A stretch of 64,000 nt of DNA from Lomentospora prolificans (lineage: Eukaryota > Ascomycota > Sordariomycetes > Microascales > Microascaceae). The stretch covers positions 1,674,001 to 1,738,000 of the forward strand of contig JARFXM010000007.1 in the NCBI GenBank assembly GCA_029532625.1. Direction: 5' to 3'. Below the pieces are notes generated by a model. It was not told the DNA's origin. It saw only the letters and a list, made by a program, of their open reading frames with translations, and did not search any database. Both the position numbers and the translations under genes were made by a program. This document shows positions 10,924-22,681 of this stretch, in pieces (positions within the stretch are counted from its first letter, which is position 1; each line of letters opens with the position of its first letter).

Positions 10924-13558
10924 ATGGCGCGTCGCGGTCTCCTTTTAGGCGCCTTGTCGGCTCTCGCCTTTGCTGGTGTGGAAGCCAGGGGCTGCAAGCC
11001 GAAGCCTTCAAGTCTGTCCAGATTTCAGACATTGCCTCGAACATCTGACTCGACCGCTTCCACCATCATCAATTCCGAGACCGTGATTGCCACTTCTGAC
11101 GTCTATATTGACTCAACGGCCGTTGCGACTTCGACTCTGGAGGAGACTCTCTCGACGGTCATCCTTGACTCGTCGACCATCACTTCTGATGTCGAGGCCT
11201 CCATCTCTGTTATAGAGTCATCTACTGCTGTCGAGGATGAAGTCTCCACCACCGTTGAGGTAACTGAGTCGGATACTGCCACTTCCAGTGATATAATTTC
11301 TACCACCGCTGCCGAGACCTCTAGTGTGGCATCCGATGAAGTCGCCTCTACCACTACCACCGAGGCATCGTCGACTGCTAATGAGGAAGAGTCGCCCTCG
11401 ACCACCCTTGATTCGACGTCAGCCGTTAGCACTGAGACTGCTACTTCCACTGCTTCTGACGAGGCTTCAGTGACCAGCACTGAGGACGAGACTTTCTCCT
11501 CTACCGCTACAACTGAATCCACCTCCGAGGACTCCGCCACGACTGCTTCGCCTTCCGAGACCGTCGTCGAGACCGAGACGGTTTCAACCGAGAGCGCCAC
11601 GTCGTCCGCCACCAGCGTCCCCAGCTGCGTTAACTTTATCAGCAACCCTAGCTTTGAGGACAGTTGGACCGACTGGGGCCAGACCGACAGCTCCTTGGGC
11701 GGTATTTACTCGGTCGGTGGGGAATTTAGTGCCGCGGAGGGAACTCATTTCTAGTATGTAAACCTCAAGCTCAAGGTCCCTCAGGGGCGTGTGAAACCGG
11801 GAATAACGATCTGTGTCGTGTGCTAACGTGGCCTAAGCGACGTGACCTTGACCGACAACTCCCGGACCAACAGCATGGTCCAGCATCTCCACGGATTGAC
11901 GGAAGGCAAGTTGTATGAGCTCACTATGAACTACGCCCTCGGACCGAACCAGGACTTCACCCAGTGCCTAGTCGACATTCGATTTAATGGCATCCAAAAA
12001 GCCCTCGAAGTCCTTGTGCCGAGGACCGCCAACGATTACCTCACCAAGAAATACACCGTCATTGTGGACTCGACCGACCCGACCCTGGTCATCACTATAG
12101 GCCAATGTTCTGGTCTCGGAACCGTCGACATCATGCTGGACAACCTCGAGCTTCTCGATGCCGAGGCTTGCAGCCCAGTCGTTGCCTCAACCTCCAGCAC
12201 CGAGGTTATTACTTCGACAACCGTCGTGGTGACCGAGCTCCTGACGACTGAAACCCCTTCCTTGACCGAAAATTCCTCCCTGTCCGAGAGCCTCTCCACA
12301 GAGACGGCCACTCCTACTCCCGACGTCTGCAGGAACCTGTTGAACAACCCTGGTTTTGAATCGGGAGTTGACTCCTGGACTGTCTCTGACTATTACACCG
12401 AAACCACCATCTCCAGAACCACAACTAAGGAAGGCAACTATGCAGTGTAAGTCGCGTGGCCGAAGAAAGGGAACAAAATGGCGGGGAAGAATGGATGCTA
12501 ATGAACATGCCATTCTGTTTAGAAAAACGCGTCTCTGGGCCTATAATTCGAACGGCAACATCCGCCAGACCCTTTCTAACCTTGAACCTAACAAGCCCCA
12601 CCACATTCAGGTGTGGGCCGCCGTCGGCACCGAATCCACAATATCAGATTATGGCTGCCAATTATGGCCCTACGTGAATGGGGGCTCCGTCGGAACGGCC
12701 GTCGCCTTGACGCAGAACGATGGGGTCTACCGCTTGTTCGAGTGGACCTTTAACCCCTCAACAAGTCAGGCAGACCTGTCTTTCAGCGTTTCAGCTATTG
12801 GGGCCCAGAACTGCTACGTCTATCTCGACGAGGCTGCCGTCTATGACGACAGCACCGGCTGCGTCGGGGTTGCTTCACCCTCCAGCACTGCCACGGCTAC
12901 AGACTCCTCGAGCACTGCCTCCTGCACCAACTTCGTTGGTAACCCCAGCTTTGAAGATGCCACCCTCTCCCCATGGATGCAGGGTGGTTGGATCGAGGGT
13001 GAAGTTTTGGACCAGGACGATGACTCCAACGCCCTCGTCGCTAAAGACGGCTCTCACTTTTTGTAAGTTCAACCCCGTCCGATCTGTGGACGCAGACGCA
13101 TAAACTCCCTGCCCTCTATGAGCTGAACCTAATATATACTACTTCTTAGCCATATCCCCATCTACGGCGAGAACCGCGATAACCTCCTGCTTCAACAGCT
13201 TACAGGAATCGAATCCGGCAAGGAATACACCCTCCAGCTCTGGTACGCGTTCGGCGAAACGCAATCGTTTGGCAGCTGCACGTTGCGCGTCGACTTAGGT
13301 GGGACCTCGCGTACTCCGCTGACTTTCGCGCCGTATACCCCCCATGAGTACCAAATGCAGGAAGTGTATCTTCCCTCGACCTCTACGGACGGCACCTTGC
13401 AGATTCTCGTTAGATGTTCTGGCGATGCGAGCGTTGATATTTTCTTCGATAGCATCGTCTTGTTTGACCCTTTGGCTTGCCCCGAGGACGTAGTGCCCAG
13501 CGTCACCCAACCCATGATTACCACTGGCAGGATTCCTACCCGGAGGTGGATTAGATAG
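10924..13558 (+). CDS. Secreted Ser/Thr-rich protein with three carbohydrate-binding-like modules
   Basis: Four exons: 10924-11753, 11838-12446, 12523-13062 and 13150-13558, giving 795 aa. Residues 1-21 form a signal peptide (MARRG, then a hydrophobic core ending GVEA). Residues about 35-230 are a low-complexity Ser/Thr/Glu linker, probably heavily O-glycosylated. Three similar modules follow at about 234-387, 440-592 and 613-770. Each opens with C-x-N-x3-NP-[SG]-FE and a downstream Trp, and ends in a beta-rich segment with [DE]-x2-x-L-x-D followed by a Cys. This resembles CBM4/9-type galactose-binding folds (PF02018) seen in fungal wall or surface proteins; ligand unknown. All three introns are phase 2 and fall at the same point in each module (after EGTHF, EGNYA and DGSHF), so the gene grew by exon/module duplication. 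No catalytic domain or clear GPI signal is visible. The long antisense frames are composition shadows. Confidence 0.88.
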
Positions 13559-15219
13559 AATTTCATTCCTGAAAGGCCACTGATCGAGCGTGTGGCGTTT
13601 AAGGCAACGTCTCCTCTCTTTTAGTCTTGGGGGCCGCGGAGTCATGTGGCGCAGTAGATGGCTCCTTCGACTGAAAAAATTTAACTTAAGCTTGGCTAGG
13701 CTTTAGTAGATAGTCAAACAAACGCTCCTATTAGAAACCGTGCCTCGAGACTAAGTTGAAGCTTTAGGAAGGAGTACGCTAGAGATCAAGTTCGGATTTC
13801 TCGTCTCAATCTAGTCTAATAGACTGTCACTTTAAGGCTAAATTGCAATGCGTAGATCACATTAGTTATTTAGGGAGCGGATGTCCATCTCAGGCGTAAC
13901 AGCCACTAGTTTTAGGTTCACGGATAGATTATAACTCATCTGGTCCATCGATTACACTGCATCCTCCTGTTTCTTTTCCTTTTCTTCGTCTCTTAAACGG
14001 ATGGTAGATCTCTGCAAAGCACCATACTGATCAATCATGGAAGTTTCTCCTCAAGCAAGAAATATGGTAAGCTTCATTTGGCGAGGAGAGAGTGTTCCAT
14101 TAGCTTAAGCCTTCAAAATGTCTGGAGTGATGACTTCGTTGTTGGAACCTTAGGCTCATATAAGCATCGAAAATCAACTTGAGTATTTCGTGACCCTGTA
14201 GCATAGTCGTGAGAAAACTGGGATCAGGGAGAATTCGACTTCGTTTAGAGAGATATTTCCGTATTCCCACTTCGTACGGTTTGAACTCGGAAACACTTGA
14301 CACAATTATCAGTATCCAGGAAACGCTTGAACTTCAGATAGATATATTACGTTGGGTGCAATGGTCAATAACATCTTCCATGTCTGCCAGGACCTCGATA
14401 CCACGCGTTTGAAGCGTCTCGATTCTGTAGGTATGTGGCGCTTGCTCGGAGAGCTCCGTAAATCAAACCTTGAGGGGCCCGAAGAAGCGATGATGATCAA
14501 GGTTTGGGGGTAATGATTCGAACAAGTGATCAATCTCCACACCTTCAATCGCCCCATAGTGCCATAATACGAGTATAAATGCGTAATAGATGTCACCGGC
14601 CGGTCGCCAAAGCCACGGCCGGGAGGCGGTGCGAGCACGGCGGACAAGAACAAACAAACGTCGGGAAAATCCGTCAGAGCCGGAGTGCCCCGCTGGCGGT
14701 GACCACCTGCGCTCGCCCGAGCGCAGAACCATCAATCACTTACATACATGAAATAGGCCCACGGCTGGGGAACAGGGCATCATGTGTTTTGGGCTTGGCT
14801 GTATACTGTCCGGCAACACGGGCGGCTTCATCATTTTCGGAGATCATTGATCTGAAGGTTTGGCAAATGGCGATCGTAGCCAGCCAGGGTTCAAGTGAAC
14901 CGACTGGGAAGGAGCTGAAGATATGCCACTGTTACTTGTAACTTAACTCGAAAAGTTGTCCGGATGCGGGGTTACATGAGGGAGGTGAACTCCGTTCATC
15001 TACGCTGGCCTTACCTCATATTCGGTACTAATACTTCGGGCTAGGGAACGGCTTGATTTCTTTTATTATAGTAAATAAAAGGCTTGAAGGGATCGTGATT
15101 CGTAGGTATGTACAAGACGTGACGATATTGCCGAAGCTAGACATTATACTACAGCGTACTATTACTGACCGCAAGAGGATACTATATAATACGCGCTGGG
15201 CTAAGTATAGATATAGTGC
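13559..15219. other. Intergenic region with a possible unidentified minus-strand relic
   Basis: No intact gene. On the minus strand between about 14430 and 14100, frames give protein-like segments (RIETLQTRGIEVLADMEDVI near 14415, and EILKLIFDAYMSLRF near 14170) broken by stops and frame shifts, suggesting remains of a gene I do not recognise. The rest shows only short random frames. Confidence 0.35.
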
Positions 15220-16861
15220 CTAGATGCCCTCAATCATGTCGGGAAGGAGGACTTTGTTGTACTCCCACAAAACCGTGGTGAAACCGGCGGAGAAAGCAGC
15301 ACCGGTATACCAAGTGGAGCGGTGTCCCTGGAGAGCAAGCTGCTTTTGGATGAAACCAGCACGGAGCTCGTCGGCGGTAACGTGAGGGTGCATCTTGCCG
15401 TGATCGGCAAAGGCAGAGAAGGTAAGACCACCACCAGTGCCATTGGTCGCGGGGAGGCTACCGGCCTCAATCAAAGTGTCGATAGACTGGGCGATAAGCT
15501 CCTTCATGGTCTCAGGGGTATCCTCATCGGTGCCGACCGCGGTGAACTGGAACAAATCTTTGGTGCCTCCGATATAATCCATCCGACCGAGCTGGGCGGC
15601 AACGGGGAAGATGGTGTAGTTGCTGGACCCAGTTTCTGGATCCCTGTTGGAGTAGGCGGTGCTGACTTGGAGGGACGGGTGACGGAGGATTCCAGCGTAG
15701 ACAGTAGAGTACTTGAATTTATCGAACACCGCCTTCTCGGTGTCATCGAGGTGGAAAGGCTGCAGGTTTTCGGGAGTGGGCTCGAAGGCGATAAGAAGGC
15801 GCTTCGCCTCAACGCAAGTCACCGCTCCGTCGTCGCGAAGTACCTTCAAAGACACGCCGTCGTCGCCACGAGTAGCGGAGAAAACAGTGCTCGAGTATAG
15901 CACATCGCCGCCAAGAAACTCAGCGATACTCTCGAAAAGGTCGAAGAGACGGCCTGAAGGTGGGACAGCGGCGGCGCCGAGGCCGAGAAGAGCGCGGACC
16001 ATTGGGATTCCGGAGGCCTGCACTACGAACAACGTAGGCATGTTCATAGTATCACCCAGACCCTGGGCAGTAGAGTCCCAGATCTGAGGGACTGCGGCCT
16101 CGAGGTCGTACTTCTTGACGAAGTCACCAAAGGGCAAGAGCAGGTCCTCCGGGATGGCGTCGGGTTCAGGGAAGTTGAAGAATCCCGGAAGCACCATGTC
16201 CTCGTACTTCTCGAGAACGTCGAGGTACCTCTGCAGCGCAGGGTACATCTCGGCGCCAGGCTGAACATAGTCGGTAACAGGCTCGCCTGTCTTGAAATCG
16301 ATGTACTTGTAGTCGAGAGTGGTAAACTGCATTGATCCGTCTGTGGAGACGTTCATGCGCTTCGCAAAGTCAAACGCATCTTTGTACTCCATCCAACCTT
16401 GAACACCGACGTTGATAGTCTTGCCCGTCGCCGGGTCTTTGTAAAAGGCTGTGTGACCACCCTAGGCGTAGGCACAAAGAAGAAGTCAGTGATAGCTCCA
16501 GCGACTACTAGCATATTATTAAAATCTTTTTGTAGGGAAGCGGGCAAGGGACGGGAAAGGGTAGAAAGAAAAGTAAAACCCAAGACAAAAAATAAAAAGA
16601 CTAAATAAACAAAAAAGAAAAAGAAAACACAGCCGAGGGGGGCCTCACAAGTTGATCGGCTTTTTCCACCACAACGACAGTCTGGTTGTTGTCGCGAAGC
16701 CACACAGCAGCATGGGCGCCCGAGGCACCGCCGCCAACCACGACAACATCTCGAGTAATTGTCTGGGTGCAGCATTTGGAGCTAGCAACAGCCCCAGGGA
16801 CGAGGAATGCAGCAATAAGGCTGGCGCCCGCACGCATCTGGCTGCCACGCATGTTGATCAA
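15220..16861 (-). CDS. Secreted FAD-dependent amine-oxidase-like oxidoreductase
   Basis: Two exons on the minus strand, 16861-16649 and 16461-15220 (phase-0 GT-AG intron), giving 484 aa. An N-terminal signal peptide (hydrophobic ASLIAAFLVPGAVAS, residues about 12-26) is followed by a dinucleotide-binding motif VVVVGGGASGAHAAVWL (about 37-53) and an acidic end of beta-2 (VVVVEKADQL). Exon 2 opens with GGHTAFY, where amine-oxidase-type flavoproteins have the conserved GG/GGR motif. The C-terminal part contains the second FAD contact region (GAAFSAGFTTVLWEYN). It resembles fungal FAD/NAD(P)-binding proteins related to flavin-containing amine oxidases, including the beta-cyclopiazonate-dehydrogenase-like group; the substrate is unknown. 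Secretion or vacuolar/ER targeting is inferred from the leader. Alternative starts at Met4 or Met9 would shorten the leader only slightly. Confidence 0.85.
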
Positions 16862-18648
16862 AGAATGCCACGCTTAGGTGTTGTAGGAAAATAGGAAAAA
16901 AAAAAAATGCTGCAGCTGCGGTGGTGCAGATATTAACCGGGAACAGAATGCAACACACCCACCAGCGATGTGGCTTGCGGAGGGGATGGCTCGGGATTTT
17001 AAAAGCAGGCGTGGGTAAATCGACCCGGTGGAGGGCTCCCGTTCTTTCCGCTCCGATTTCTCCGGTAAGCACACAAATATTGGCGGCCACATGGTTCCTG
17101 GCCCAAAAGAATGGGCCTGATGCCTGCGTGTTGCATATTGCTCATCTTAGCCGCTCCCAAGCCGGAAATTACAAAGTAAAGCCAAGTGAGTTTGGAGAAC
17201 GGCGCCAGCAGGAATGCGACAACCTGCAATCGAACAAGGGACCACAGTGCTGAATATTCATTATTCTCTTGGCTGGCGGTGTCCTCGCTGGCCAGGCCGT
17301 GAACCAGCCCCTGGCCAGCCATCGTACTATCAAACCCACTTGATCCTGCGCATGGCCTTCCATCGAGTACTACGCGCAAGGGTTGGAAACATGAATTGGG
17401 CATAGCCGCCCCGCTTTCAGTGTGGTTCAGGGGCTCGGAGGTTCTTATGTGCCATGGATGCTGGCGTACGCACTCTGGTGGTTTGCACCAGGCTATCATG
17501 CTCTGGAAGACGGATGTTCTCTCCTGGCCAAACTCACTGTAACACCAACTGAAGTTGGGCGGGCGTCAAGGATCCAACCGCCCCGCCGTGTCGGCGCACG
17601 CAATTTTAATCCCGTAGATTCTGTCGACAGGTTATAAGCATCTTTAAGACCTCTAATGGATAGGGAATATTCCCCTATCCCATTTTTGGTCTAACAGATT
17701 CTCCCCTGGCCAATGGATTCAGGATTCCGCTAACTCTTAATGTGGACCAGCCCCGGCCCGCTTTTGCCTTTGTATAGTAACACCTGCGATCCCGGTGGGC
17801 CCGAAATGAGACACTTGCCTGGATCGCTCAACAGCGTGCAGACGTCCAAAGGGTGGGGACCTGGATTTTCGGCCGTCTTTGGAGATCCTTCCCCGACACT
17901 AAATGTAACCATGGTCGGGCAACCGGCCGGACTGGTTCGAGAAGCATTCCAGCGCAGGGCTAGCTTTCTGAGCCTCTTGACTTGGTCGCTGGCTTTCAGC
18001 AGACACTCCATCACCAACGTGATATCCTACGGGACATATACGGGAGCCTTTCCGACAGTTGACTGGCGCGGCAATGAAACTTCCGCCCCAGGGCACACTG
18101 TCTCTACATGTGGAAAAGTATGATGTAAACTCGGAGATCAATGATTCGCATTCCTTCCAAGGCCTGCCACCAGCATGTCGTATTGACAGTGATACGGCCA
18201 TCCCAAAGCCCCACCTCCATGGACGCCGACCCAAGTAATTTTGAACACACCTGCAAAGGGGGGAAGGCGGGTCTTCACCCCCATCGGATGGCCAGCTTCA
18301 TACTTGTCCATCGGAAAGGGCTCAAACTTCCAACGGCAGCCAGGCTGTGTCTTATTATGCCTTTGCAGCCAGGAGCCGAATCCACCCTATTGACACGTGC
18401 CGCTGCCGCTGGCCGCCGGCCCCACGATATCGCCGAAAACTTCCCTATCAGACCTCTATGCAAAGGACCACGTCGCAGTGCTGAGCTGATTTCTTCAACC
18501 CTTAGGCCCATCTCATTGACGGGAGTGTGCTTGACCTTGTCTTTTAAACCATGCCGGATCCACTCCCAACATTGTCAATTAGGAAAGATCGTCTTCCCCT
18601 CAAGCCGAGGTGGTGGCCAGTCTCTCTTCTCTTCGTTCAACCAACACG
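16862..18648. other. Intergenic region shared by two divergent genes
   Basis: About 1.8 kb between the divergent FAD oxidoreductase (minus) and the PTH11-like gene (plus). It is rich in CCAGCC/GGCTGG words, most densely at 17265-17345. Frames such as 17740-18123 lack family resemblance. It probably holds both promoters. Confidence 0.45.
17265..17345. repeat. Cluster of CCAGCC/TGGCTGG words in a promoter region
   Basis: Several copies of GGCTGG, CTGGCCAG and CCAGCC occur within about 80 bp of this divergent intergenic region. Similar clusters occur upstream of the amino-acid permease (about 57560-57650) and upstream of the C2H2 regulator (about 63535-63640). Such words could be binding sites for a zinc-cluster or C2H2 regulator or simply compositional; function unproven. 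Confidence 0.35.
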
Positions 18649-20255
18649 ATGGACGACTTCCCCCCCGAATACGTTAATGCAAGCAATGCTGGCAGAATCG
18701 TTGGCTTGGTAGGCGTCTTCCATTTCATTGCTTTCACATTTGTCTTCTTGCGCGTCTATGTTCGCCTGTTCCTTGTTAGGGCTTTCGGAGTGGACGACGC
18801 GCTCATCATTGTTGCCGCTGTAAGTGCCCACTCGACGCTAATATCCGCCCAAGCATCTAATACTAAATTTGACCATGATCCAAAGGCTCTCGCGTTTGGC
18901 TCGTGGCTATGTTTAGTCCTCCAGATCCCCTACGGCCTCGGGCGCCATGGGTTAACGATTGAGACCGAGGATCGAATCAAATTCGAGCGCATAACTTTCT
19001 GGAAGACTGTGCTGTCGGACGGTGTCGCTTTGGGCTTGCTGAGAATTTCCATGGCCATCAGTCTATTGAGACTTAAACGAGACTTGAACTGGTATAAATG
19101 GTCGCTTTATGCCCTAATGGGTAGGTTGCTCATCTTCTTTTGCCGAGATAATACTTTCTGTATGGATAGACTGACGGAGGGCTTGTCGCGAGTATAGGGT
19201 TCGTCGCGGCGTATTCCATCCAAGCCATTGTTTGGCTGTTCGTTTACTGCACACCTTACTCTGGCTGGTGGGAATTTCAATGGATGAACCCATTCGACCC
19301 TAGATGCCACGATTTTAACCTATTCGTCAACCTCGTGTATTGGAACATTGGTAAGTTTTCCCACACTGGCACCTGTGCTTGGTGGCTGCTGCTCAGAATT
19401 AACGCCTGCTTGGCCCAGCCTGCAACATCTTCACGGACGTATGCCTGGGAGCGCTACCTATCCCCATCATCTGGACCCTCAAGATGAAACTCCGGGTACG
19501 GTTATATGTGATTGGTATTCTCAATCTAGGATATTTGTAAGTTCTGTGAGAGTTTTCCGAGGATCGAGCCGTTCTGCCAGGCGATTAACCAAGCTTGACC
19601 ACGTAGCGCTGTCATAATGGGCATTCTTAAAGCTGCATTTATGCTTACGACTGCTGGCGACGTAGACGCCATCTTTAACTACTGGGTTCACTTCTGGCAA
19701 AAGTAAGTTGAGAATGGCAGCCTTTCTTCTAACCTAGCCGCGAATCTCCAGCGCAGGGACTACCTCATACTAACATGGACCCATATGAACAGTCTGCAAC
19801 TTAATATCGGCATCATTGCGGCTTGCGCCTCCTTTCTCAAACCTTTAGTCGGACGCATTCTGAAAATCAACAGCTCGGCTGCGTACTACCCGACCTACCC
19901 ACAATACAACCGAAGCGGACGCACTCCGCTGGGAACGCTTGACACCAATGTCGGCAACAACATGCGGACAGGCATGCCGGACCAAAACCCACGGGATGAT
20001 CGTGACCTACCGGCAAAGGGTGACACTCGTGAGACGCAATACGAACTGTCATCCTTGGGCAGGAAAGACCAAATGCCCCGGTCACAGGTGACTTCGGGCG
20101 AACATTCCTCGTCGGAGGCCATCTACACCTACGAACTCCCTTCCGACTCAAACAGCGAAGAGCTCATCTTGCAACAACAAGACGGAACCAACGGCATTAT
20201 CCGCACTAGGCAGTTTACAGTGCAATACAGCAACGCCAGTGTAACAAATAATTAA
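18649..20255 (+). CDS. PTH11-type / fungal rhodopsin-domain integral membrane protein
   Basis: Six exons: 18649-18819, 18886-19120, 19198-19350, 19419-19536, 19607-19702 and 19793-20255, giving 411 aa; every junction is GT-AG and keeps frame. The protein has an extracellular N-terminus, seven hydrophobic segments and a long polar C-terminal tail of about 130 residues rich in Ser, Thr, Asp and Gln. Visible signatures of the fungal rhodopsin-like family (PF20684) are RVYVRLFL.RAFGVDDALI at the end of TM1/start of TM2, GLGRH after TM3, CNIFTD in the fifth helix region, and a LKAAFMLT segment. Most proteins of this class are orphan receptor-like membrane proteins; the founding member PTH11 of Magnaporthe acts in surface sensing. 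No CFEM domain precedes the helices. Ligand and role are unknown. Confidence 0.9.
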
Positions 20256-20875
20256 TTACTCTCAGTCCAGATCACATAATAAATTGTACAACATCCCATA
20301 CGGACCAATTTATGTGTCAGCCGCTTGCCTACTCTACCTTGTTTGACTATCGCCATGCAGAGCCCAACCACGTGGAGTGCGCCTTGCGAAATGATGCGCT
20401 AGTCGCGCTGGGGCCCAAACCTTAATACCATGATCTGCGCTTGAGGGATGGACAACGTCTTGAGCGAAGGGATTTATGTGGGGTTCTAGTGGGTATAGTA
20501 GAGGGTAGATCATTAATATTGATCAAACTAGTTGACGGCTAACTTCTCTGCCAGGCTCCACATCAATGAGATCGACAAAGATGTTAGAGCTCGGCCCCTG
20601 TGGGGTTTAGCTACGAGCTACCCTTAGACGCTGGCCCAGATCCGTCATTATTAACTCCCAGTTGACTACAACACATGAATGCTTCGCCCAATACACGGCG
20701 ACTCGAACCCAATTGCCTGTCTTGAGGGGTTCACGATGCGTTCAGCTTGCTATGCACACTCCACGTGCAGATGGTTGGGTTTGAAATGACCCTGGAGTTT
20801 GTCAAACGAAGGGAGCGAGATTTGCCAGCTTCGTCTAGCAGGGGCGGCAGCGCATAAGCGGGGCGTCAAGGATGA

Positions 20876-20907
<32 letters not shown>

Positions 20908-21138
20908 GAAAAAAGTGTACATCAATGATGGGGAAACGCGGGTAGAGGCTAAACTATTGGTCTATTATCTTGACTCCATTCATGGCTGAGTTGTGCAGTG
21001 GAATGAGGATGTCCTGTCGATGTTGATTTCGAGCTTGACCACCCACCGCATTGTAGGGCAATTAGAAAAACATTATGGTAATTAGCCCGGGCTCGTACAC
21101 AGCGCATAATATTAAGGACCATGATCAGTAACATGCTG
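20256..21138. other. Intergenic region with poly-A tract
   Basis: No gene recognised. It contains a 27-nt A run at 20875-20901. A GGTTCGAGTC-like word on the minus strand near 20700 does not extend into a tRNA. Confidence 0.45.
20875..20901 (+). repeat. Poly-A tract (27 A)
   Basis: An uninterrupted run of 27 A followed by AG-rich sequence. It is a simple homopolymer; it could be a retroposon tail, but no retroelement sequence is visible upstream. Confidence 0.8.
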
Positions 21139-21407
21139 GTCTGCTAAGAGATCAGCAGTACGCATACTCACATAGATTCAATCGAATTCGCGCGTAGCAT
21201 TAGCACAAGTCTGATATCTATTAAAGCACTCATACAGAGCCCAATCTTCCCTCATATCAGTCCCCATCACCGATCGGCCAATTACTGGAGCGCCGCAACA
21301 CCCTTATCTAACTTGCGCGCCGAGCGCCCCTTGACGTCATGCTTATCTGCTTCCTCCTTAATATCCGTTAACAAATCGCCTCCTCTGCTCGTTCCGTGCG
21401 CCCAGTC
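21139..21407 (-). repeat. 269-bp duplicated block, copy A (truncated 3' end of hydroxylase-like gene)
   Basis: This block matches 33408-33676 over its full 269 bp without any gap; I count 6 substitutions (about 98% identity). On the minus strand it carries the last 41 codons and stop of the fatty-acid-hydroxylase-like gene (stop at 21284-21282) plus 143 bp of that gene's 3' flank. The only difference inside the coding part is a synonymous change; the other five lie in the flank. Both ends of the match are abrupt. This copy has no upstream coding sequence and is a non-functional fragment. Confidence 0.92.
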
Positions 21408-21589
21408 CCCCTTTTAAATAGGCCCAATTAACTTCTCCGCTGGGAGACATACAGGATCTCAACCCCATACTTTGTTACGCCTGGCGAGATGTTAAATTTA
21501 ATTTCAGAACCAGCAGAACCTCGAATAGAACCCCGACTAACACTCAGCACTAATAACAAAGTTATGCTCTCCAAACCCTGAATTAGTAT

Positions 21590-21915
21590 CTGTTGAATGA
21601 GGCACCTTCCTGACAATACCCTCTCTAACAGCCCTCGCAGAGCTCACTTTTGTGCGGCCCCTCCGCACTGCCGCCGTATATGGGTGGCTCCGTTGAAACC
21701 CCCGCCCACTTCTTCAGTCGATAGGAAACACGTTCGACGTATGACGTCTTGTTTATAGTGAAACAGCCCAGAGAGTTGCAAGACCTGCAACGCTGGTTGA
21801 ATACAAGGGCGTCATACCCGTCCTCGGGAAAGCGACGGATCACGGTAGATACCATCTTGCTATTCCAGCCCTTCGTGGGACAGCTGCTGTTGCCACGCGT
21901 AGCGGCAACCAGGTC
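21590..21915 (-). pseudogene. Fragment of a 3CxxC-type zinc-finger protein gene
   Basis: The minus-strand frame from about 21915 reads SSCPTKGWNSKMVST, then EDGYDALVFNQRCRSC, then a conserved stretch ending KKWAG, and finally PHKSELCEGC. This is the pattern of the fungal 3CxxC zinc-binding domain (PF13695: CxxC-like pair, W.S, Y.A.V..QRC..C, then a C-terminal CEGC). A possible intron acceptor (CTAG) precedes the block at 21916, but upstream exons are not visible. After CEGC the next codon is TAG (21627-21625), where relatives usually have Lys; translation past it continues with RGYCQ, also family-like. So this is probably a truncated relic with a Lys-to-stop change. Confidence 0.6.
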
Positions 21916-21925
21916 CTAGGCATTT

Positions 21926-22681
21926 GCTTGACCAACTATTCCGTACAGAATAGTATTGCATTCATCGCTGCAGCTCACCTTACCCGTCCAAAAGGTTGCT
22001 GGCAACTTCGTGCAGGGAGATGATTATCTTGGAGAGCAGCTGTTTTCATGTCGATCGCATGGATTCTGCGTCGAATTAGCGCCTGATGAAAACTCAGGGG
22101 CAATGACTGTCTTGACAAACCGATGATATCAAAAGGGATTGGCAGTCCGAGGCTAAAAGTCTCCTGGTCGCTCTGAAGAATGGCAATTCGGGTGGTTTCC
22201 CGGAAGATATCTGATTCACGGAATACCGACGACACGAAGATCCAGAGAAGCAAGCGTCTGCTGTACGACAAAAATATTTCCGAACGGAATGGCGATAAAC
22301 ATATACGCGAAAATAATTCGGCAGTTTCGTGGCATTGCAAGTCATCAATAACGTCGCATATCTTGGCTAGCAGTGTACTGACCCTGTTATCTACCCTTGC
22401 GAATCTTGCTGAGAAGTGGTGATCGAAGAAGTGAGGTGGAGGGGTGGCGAGGACATGGTTCATCGTGAAACTGAAGATGCGGATGAAGAGGACCAAACCA
22501 AGTTGCTGATTGACGCTGAAGAGGTCGAGGCAGCGATACCGAAAGGCAAAAATCACGGTTATATGACGAACTATCTCTGGTTACGACTATCTGAGAATCA
22601 TACATGTACACTAACACCAAATACTAAAACCATAATTACCAAGACTGTAACTGTTTGGAAAAATCTAACATCTAGAAACTC
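21926..22681. other. Intergenic region between the zinc-finger relic and the orphan gene
   Basis: A 580-bp open frame exists on the minus strand (22556-21975) and shorter ones on the plus strand. None shows a recognisable family or convincing start context. This may be 3' flank or decayed sequence. Confidence 0.35.

Noticed and set aside
11103..11645. 180-codon antisense frame rich in Val/Ser/Glu opposite the secreted protein
   Set aside because: Shadow of the Ser/Thr-rich codon bias of the real gene; no start context, no homology.
17740..18123. 127-codon plus-strand frame between divergent genes
   Set aside because: No family resemblance; overlapping antisense frame of similar length suggests chance openness.
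20695..20730. Minus-strand GGGTTCGAGTC resembling a tRNA T arm
   Set aside because: T stem does not pair well and no D arm/A box found on that strand.
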